This document shows positions 5,497 through 8,415 of a stretch of DNA of 8,415 bases, piece by piece. The notes beneath the pieces were generated by a model. It was given only the letters and a program-made list of their open reading frames with translations, was not told the DNA's origin and did no database searches. The stretch lies in contig CAZKZP010000083.1 in NCBI GenBank assembly GCA_964557295.1, positions 1 through 8,415 of the forward strand, written 5' to 3'. Source of the DNA: JBFMHP01 sp964557295. Lineage in GTDB: Bacteria > Pseudomonadota > Gammaproteobacteria > RBG-16-57-12. The position numbers and the translations under genes are program-made. How positions within the stretch are numbered: position 1 is the stretch's first letter; each line of letters begins with the position of its first letter.

Positions 5497-5525
5497 GCCT
5501 TAGCGTTGACTTAAGACCTGGTCAA
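5497..5525 (-). promoter_or_regulatory. Candidate promoter/operator of the redox operon
   Basis: On the minus strand TTGACC (5525-5520) could serve as a -35. A 17-base spacer then gives only the poor -10 TAAGGC (5502-5497). The same spot carries an inverted repeat TTGAC-N10-GTCAA (5506-5525) and the palindrome GACCTGGTC (5515-5523), which could bind a regulator. The region 5411-5640 otherwise shows no gene. I saw no convincing terminator for dedA, only a weak GC-rich repeat before a run of five T on the minus strand near 5580-5600. Confidence 0.3.
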
Positions 5526-5640
5526 AATGAGGGGGGCTGCAATTACCCTGGTGCGGAAATGGATTGGCGAGGATCGCAAAAAGCGGGCGCCTGCGGTGCA
5601 TCGAATCGGTCTGTCATGTGGGGTTCCGTTCGATGCGGAC

Positions 5641-6267
5641 TCATTGGCGCTTGCGCTGGCGCAGGTACTCGATGATCCCTGGCAAGAGCGAGAGGAGGAT
5701 GATGACGATGATCACGGCGGTGAGGTTGTCTTTCACGAAGGGGATGGCGCCGAGGAAATGGCCGGCGGTGACGAGGGAGAAGACCCACAGCAGCGCGCCG
5801 ATGACGTTGAACTTGAGAAAGCGGCGGTATTCCATCTTGCCGATCCCCGCGACGAAGGGGGCGAAGGTGCGGACGATGGGAAGAAAGCGCGCGATGATGA
5901 TCGTCTTGCCGCCGTGCCGGTCATAAAACTGCTGTGTTTTCTCCAGGTGCTCGAGCTTCACGAACGGAACCACGCCATTGAACGCCGCGACGCCGACGCG
6001 CCGGCCGATGGCGAAATTGACGGCGTCGCCCAATATGGCCGCCACCAGCAGCACTGCGCACAGGGTGGTGTAGTCCAGCAGTCCCGCCCCGGTTAAGGTT
6101 CCGGAGACGAACAACAGTGAATCGCCCGGAAGAAAGGGAAATATCACCAGGCCGGTTTCGCAAAAAATGATGAGGAACAGCACGCCATACACCCACGCCC
6201 CATAGTCGACCGCCAGGGTTTGCAGGTGTTGATCGAGATGCAAAAACAGACTGAGTAGATTCTCCAA
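5641..6267 (-). CDS. dedA: DedA family membrane protein
   Basis: The product is 208 aa, an inner-membrane protein very close to E. coli DedA in order and wording of motifs: DYGAWVYGVLFLIIFCETG, FLPGDSLLF, GDAVNFAIGR, QQFYDRHGGKTIIIARF, IVRTFAPFVAGIG and NVIGALLWV. The acidic pair Glu37/Asp49 and the arginines Arg127/Arg133 correspond to residues shown to be essential in the relatives YqjA and YghB. Members support membrane homeostasis, and some act as undecaprenyl-phosphate transporters. The start is TTG at 6267: GGAGG lies 5 bases upstream, and this start matches the DedA N-terminus. A further in-frame TTG at 6285 is less likely. It is the last gene after uppP and yedI, 67 bases behind yedI, which fits a role in lipid-carrier recycling. 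Confidence 0.95.
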   Translation of the reverse strand: MENLLSLFLHLDQHLQTLAVDYGAWVYGVLFLIIFCETGLVIFPFLPGDSLLFVSGTLTGAGLLDYTTLCAVLLVAAILGDAVNFAIGRRVGVAAFNGVVPFVKLEHLEKTQQFYDRHGGKTIIIARFLPIVRTFAPFVAGIGKMEYRRFLKFNVIGALLWVFSLVTAGHFLGAIPFVKDNLTAVIIVIILLSLLPGIIEYLRQRKRQ

Positions 6268-6272
6268 GCGTG

Positions 6273-6277
6273 CCTCC
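6273..6277 (-). promoter_or_regulatory. Shine-Dalgarno that fixes the dedA TTG start
   Basis: The minus strand reads GGAGG, five bases before TTG at 6267. The upstream in-frame TTG (6285) precedes this site, so it would place GGAGG inside the coding region. This supports the shorter protein. Confidence 0.7.
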
Positions 6278-6334
6278 GTCAGCAATGTGACTGCGATTTA
6301 TCCGTGACCTGCGCCGAAGCCGGTCTGGTCGTCC

Positions 6335-7291
6335 TTAGCCGGCATTCCGCGCGCGCGACACCATGCGCGTCGACGCCGTGACCGCCGCCAGCACGATGGC
6401 GCCTGCGAGCACACCGGCGAGGGTGTTGAGCACGAGCGGGGTGATGGCCGCGAGCAGGCCGCCGAGGAGCGGGGCGCTGTGGACATACTCCGCGGCGTGA
6501 TGCAGCAGCGCTTCCGCGCCGGGGACGCCGTGGAGGAGGATGCTGCCGCCGACGATGAACATGGCGACGGTGCCGACGACGGAGAGGGTCTTCATCAGAT
6601 ACGGGGCGCTGCGCAGCAGCACCGTGCCGAGGCCGCGCTTGAAGCGGCCCCAGGCGGTGGCGGAGCTGTCCTTCAACAGGTGCAGGCCGGCGTCGTCGAT
6701 CTTGACGATACCGGCGACCAGGGCGTAGACGCCGACGGTCATCAGCATGGCGATGCCGGAGAGCACGGCAATCTGCATGCCGAGCGAGGCGTCTTTCACG
6801 GTGCCCAGCGCGATGACGATGATCTCGGCGGAGAGGATGAAGTCGGTGCGGATCGCGCCTTTGATCTTCTCCTGCTCGAAGGCGACCAGGTCGACGGCCG
6901 GATCGCTCAGGGCCTTCAATTTCTCGGCGTGCGCGGCCTCCTCCTGCACAGGATCGGCCATGAAGCGGTGCGCGAGTTTTTCGAAGCCTTCGTAACACAG
7001 GAAGGCGCCGCCGATCATCAGCAGCGGGATGATGGCCCAGGGGATCAGCGCGCTGATCAGCAGCGCGGCCGGCACCAGGATCAGCTTGTTTTTGAATGAG
7101 CCCTTGGCCACGGCCCAGACCACGGGCAGTTCGCGCTCGGCGCGCACCCCGGCGACTTGCTGCGCGCTCAACGCCAGGTCATCGCCAAGCACGCCGGCGG
7201 TTTTTTGCGCGGCCACGCGCGTCATCAAGGACACATCGTCGAGTACGGTGGCGATGTCATCGAGCAGGGCAAGCAGGCTCATTCCGGCCAT
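6335..7291 (-). CDS. yedI: DUF808 family inner-membrane protein YedI
   Basis: The product is 318 aa, slightly longer than E. coli YedI (about 305). The N-terminus MAGMSLLALLDDIATVLDDVSLM, then KTAGVLGDDLALSAQQVAGV, RELPVVWAVAKGSFKNKLILVP and EKIKGAIRTDFILSAEIIVIALG, are near-signature stretches of DUF808. Several hydrophobic segments (about 70-98, 150-170, 174-196, 235-255 and 275-305) place it in the membrane. The ATG at 7291 has AGGA about 7 bases upstream. The family has no established biochemical function. Here it lies 54 bases after uppP and 67 bases before dedA on the same strand. The soluble stretch at about 108-145 is rich in Ala, Glu and Lys and differs most from E. coli. The family call is firm; no function is claimed. 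Confidence 0.94.
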   Translation of the reverse strand: MAGMSLLALLDDIATVLDDVSLMTRVAAQKTAGVLGDDLALSAQQVAGVRAERELPVVWAVAKGSFKNKLILVPAALLISALIPWAIIPLLMIGGAFLCYEGFEKLAHRFMADPVQEEAAHAEKLKALSDPAVDLVAFEQEKIKGAIRTDFILSAEIIVIALGTVKDASLGMQIAVLSGIAMLMTVGVYALVAGIVKIDDAGLHLLKDSSATAWGRFKRGLGTVLLRSAPYLMKTLSVVGTVAMFIVGGSILLHGVPGAEALLHHAAEYVHSAPLLGGLLAAITPLVLNTLAGVLAGAIVLAAVTASTRMVSRARNAG

Positions 7292-7345
7292 GGTGGATTC
7301 CTAGCAGTTGTTAATGTGCGGGGTGATCATAACATGCGCCCGCCT

Positions 7346-8173
7346 TCAGATCCCCTTGAAGGTGACCACTCCGGCGCCGGCAAGCAGCAGGATCAGCGTG
7401 CCGAAGACGATGCGGTAATAGGCAAAGGGACGGAAGCTGTAGCGGCTGACGAAATGCAGCAGCGTGCGCACCACGATCAGGGCGCTTAGGAAGGCGCAGA
7501 CGAATCCGGTGGCCAGCAGCAGCGCCTCCTCGCCGTGCAGCAGGTGGCGGTTCTTGAAGAGGTCGTAGCTGGTGGCGGCAAACATGGTGGGGATGGCCAG
7601 GAAGAAGGAGAACTCGGTGGCCGCCGCGCGCGAGAGTCCGGAAAGCATACCGCCCATGATGGTCGCCCCGGCGCGGGAAACACCGGGGAACAGCGCCGCG
7701 CTCTGCGCCAGGCCGACCAGCAGCGCGTGGCGCGCGGTCATCTCATCGACATGGTGCACCTGCGGGTTGCGCGCGCGCCGCTCGACCCACAGGATGATGA
7801 AGCCGCCGACGATCAGCGCCGCCGCCACGGTGATGGCATTGAACAGATGTCCTTTGATGAACGAATGCAGCGCGAAGCCGAGCACGGCCGCGGGCAGGAA
7901 CGCGATCAACAGATGGGTGACGAAGCGCCGCGCGGCGGGCTCGCCCTGCACCAAGCCCCGGCTGACGTTGGCCACGCGCGCGCGGTAGTGCCAGACGATG
8001 GCGAGGATGGCGCCGAGCTGGATGAAGATGTCGAAGGTCTTGGCCGTGTCGCCGCGGAAATTCATCAATTCGCTGGCGATGATGAGATGACCGGTGCTGG
8101 AGACGGGCAGGAACTCAGTCGCGCCCTCGAGTATCCCCAGGATGACAGCCTTCAGATAAATCAACGTGTCCAC
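7346..8173 (-). CDS. uppP: Undecaprenyl-diphosphatase (bacitracin resistance protein BacA type)
   Basis: UppP removes one phosphate from undecaprenyl diphosphate, regenerating the lipid carrier for peptidoglycan and other surface glycans. It is an inner-membrane enzyme with a periplasm-facing active site. The product is 275 aa (E. coli 273). The motif EGATEFLPVSSTGH contains Glu16, Glu20, Ser26 and His29, and PGVSRAGAT contains Arg167, all expected catalytic or phosphate-binding residues. Also seen are GDTAKTFDIFIQLGAILA and SRAAATEFSFFLAIP. The start is GTG at 8173, with AAAGG 7 bases upstream. The open frame runs further upstream, but that part is arginine-rich and has no family similarity. 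It is the first gene of the uppP-yedI-dedA operon. Loss or overproduction in this family alters bacitracin sensitivity. Confidence 0.96.
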   Translation of the reverse strand: MDTLIYLKAVILGILEGATEFLPVSSTGHLIIASELMNFRGDTAKTFDIFIQLGAILAIVWHYRARVANVSRGLVQGEPAARRFVTHLLIAFLPAAVLGFALHSFIKGHLFNAITVAAALIVGGFIILWVERRARNPQVHHVDEMTARHALLVGLAQSAALFPGVSRAGATIMGGMLSGLSRAAATEFSFFLAIPTMFAATSYDLFKNRHLLHGEEALLLATGFVCAFLSALIVVRTLLHFVSRYSFRPFAYYRIVFGTLILLLAGAGVVTFKGI

Positions 8174-8180
8174 GATGCGG

Positions 8181-8185
8181 CCTTT
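8181..8185 (-). promoter_or_regulatory. Shine-Dalgarno supporting the uppP GTG start
   Basis: The minus strand reads AAAGG seven bases before GTG at 8173. No ATG is available at the conserved N-terminus, so this site decides the start. Confidence 0.6.
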
Positions 8186-8203
8186 CTTGTTTTCGTGCGG
8201 CAC

Positions 8204-8231
8204 AGGATACCGGAAGGCCGGTGTTCGTGAA
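8204..8231 (-). promoter_or_regulatory. Weak candidate promoter of the uppP operon with a palindrome in its spacer
   Basis: On the minus strand TTCACG (8231-8226) and TATCCT (8209-8204) are 16 bases apart, each 4 of 6 to consensus. The palindrome ACCGG-AAGG-CCGGT (8209-8222) covers most of the spacer and could be an operator. The call is pattern-based only. The rest of 8232-8370 shows no gene or further signal. Confidence 0.25.
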
Positions 8232-8371
8232 ACAGTGCGCCTGCCGCTGGCTGAAAAGAAAGAAGGCGCAACGCGGAGGCGCGGGTGATTTTGCCTGCTG
8301 CGCCGAAAGAGATGCGCGGAGCATCGATGACGACATCCTCCAGCCATGCAAGACGCGGCAGCGCTGACGTG

Positions 8372-8415
8372 CCCTCGCCCGCAGGCGGGAGAGGGTGGCC
8401 CGAAGGGCCGGGTGA
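8372..8415 (+). repeat. REP-like double-hairpin element, cut by the window edge
   Basis: CCCTCGCCCG (8372-8381) pairs with CGGGAGAGGG (8386-8395) with one mismatch. It is followed by a perfect second stem GGCCC-GAA-GGGCC (8397-8409) and then GGGTGA at the edge. The first stem and the trailing GGGTGA match the type of repeat seen at 975-1084, so this is a further family member, in the orientation of the first copy. It probably continues beyond the window. Confidence 0.6.

Noticed and set aside
5543..5740. Possible small gene downstream of dedA on the minus strand (short frame ending at 5543)
   Set aside because: The part beyond dedA is only a few dozen residues, with no clear ribosome site or similarity.
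5527..6096. Plus-strand open frame opposite dedA
   Set aside because: The Asp/Glu/Gly-rich translation is what antisense of membrane codons yields; dedA on the other strand is certain.
6479..7099. Plus-strand open frame opposite yedI
   Set aside because: It is antisense to the conserved DUF808 sequence, with no domain of its own.
7535..8230. Plus-strand open frame opposite uppP
   Set aside because: It has shadow composition only; uppP holds all catalytic motifs on the minus strand.
8174..8347. N-terminal extension of UppP by 58 residues
   Set aside because: The extension is Arg/Ser/Pro-rich, unlike any UppP N-terminus; the GTG at 8173 gives the family length and has a ribosome site.

Overview
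The window looks like chromosome from a GC-rich gammaproteobacterium, inferred from the rplY-pth-ychF order, the close fit of the housekeeping proteins to their E. coli counterparts, and the tRNA-Met sequence. The run of Ns inside ychF shows that it comes from a draft or scaffolded assembly. The species cannot be named from the sequence alone.

Positions 1-2293 (+) are a translation-related block: the 3' end of rplY (ribosomal protein L25/TL5 type), pth (peptidyl-tRNA hydrolase) and ychF (universally conserved NTPase). Two facing REP-like hairpins lie between pth and ychF. The 10-N gap breaks the ychF reading frame on paper. A true gap of 3 nt would restore the conserved sequence and give the family length of 363 aa.

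Positions 2294-3340 hold an intact elongator tRNA-Met with its own promoter and terminator. Next comes an ORF that is an internal slice of an Asp-box beta-propeller protein, cut at both ends, and then a decayed copy of the same tRNA-plus-terminator unit. This looks like the scar of a duplication or of a decayed insertion at a tRNA gene. A stand-alone tautomerase (5-carboxymethyl-2-hydroxymuconate isomerase family) follows at 3357-3719.

Positions 3861-5410 (-) form a three-gene redox operon, in transcription order: a periplasmic EF-hand protein, a membrane cytochrome b561-type protein and a periplasmic diheme cytochrome c (DHC type). It resembles the known DHC/cytochrome b clusters but has no SHP gene in the window.

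Positions 5641-8173 (-) form an inner-membrane operon: uppP (undecaprenyl-diphosphatase), yedI (DUF808, function unknown) and a dedA homologue. DedA proteins are now linked to undecaprenyl-phosphate transport, so two of the three genes touch lipid-carrier recycling and YedI becomes a candidate partner. The window ends in another REP-like hairpin element. No CRISPR array, transposase or integrase gene is visible. No gene-free stretch exceeds 300 bases.
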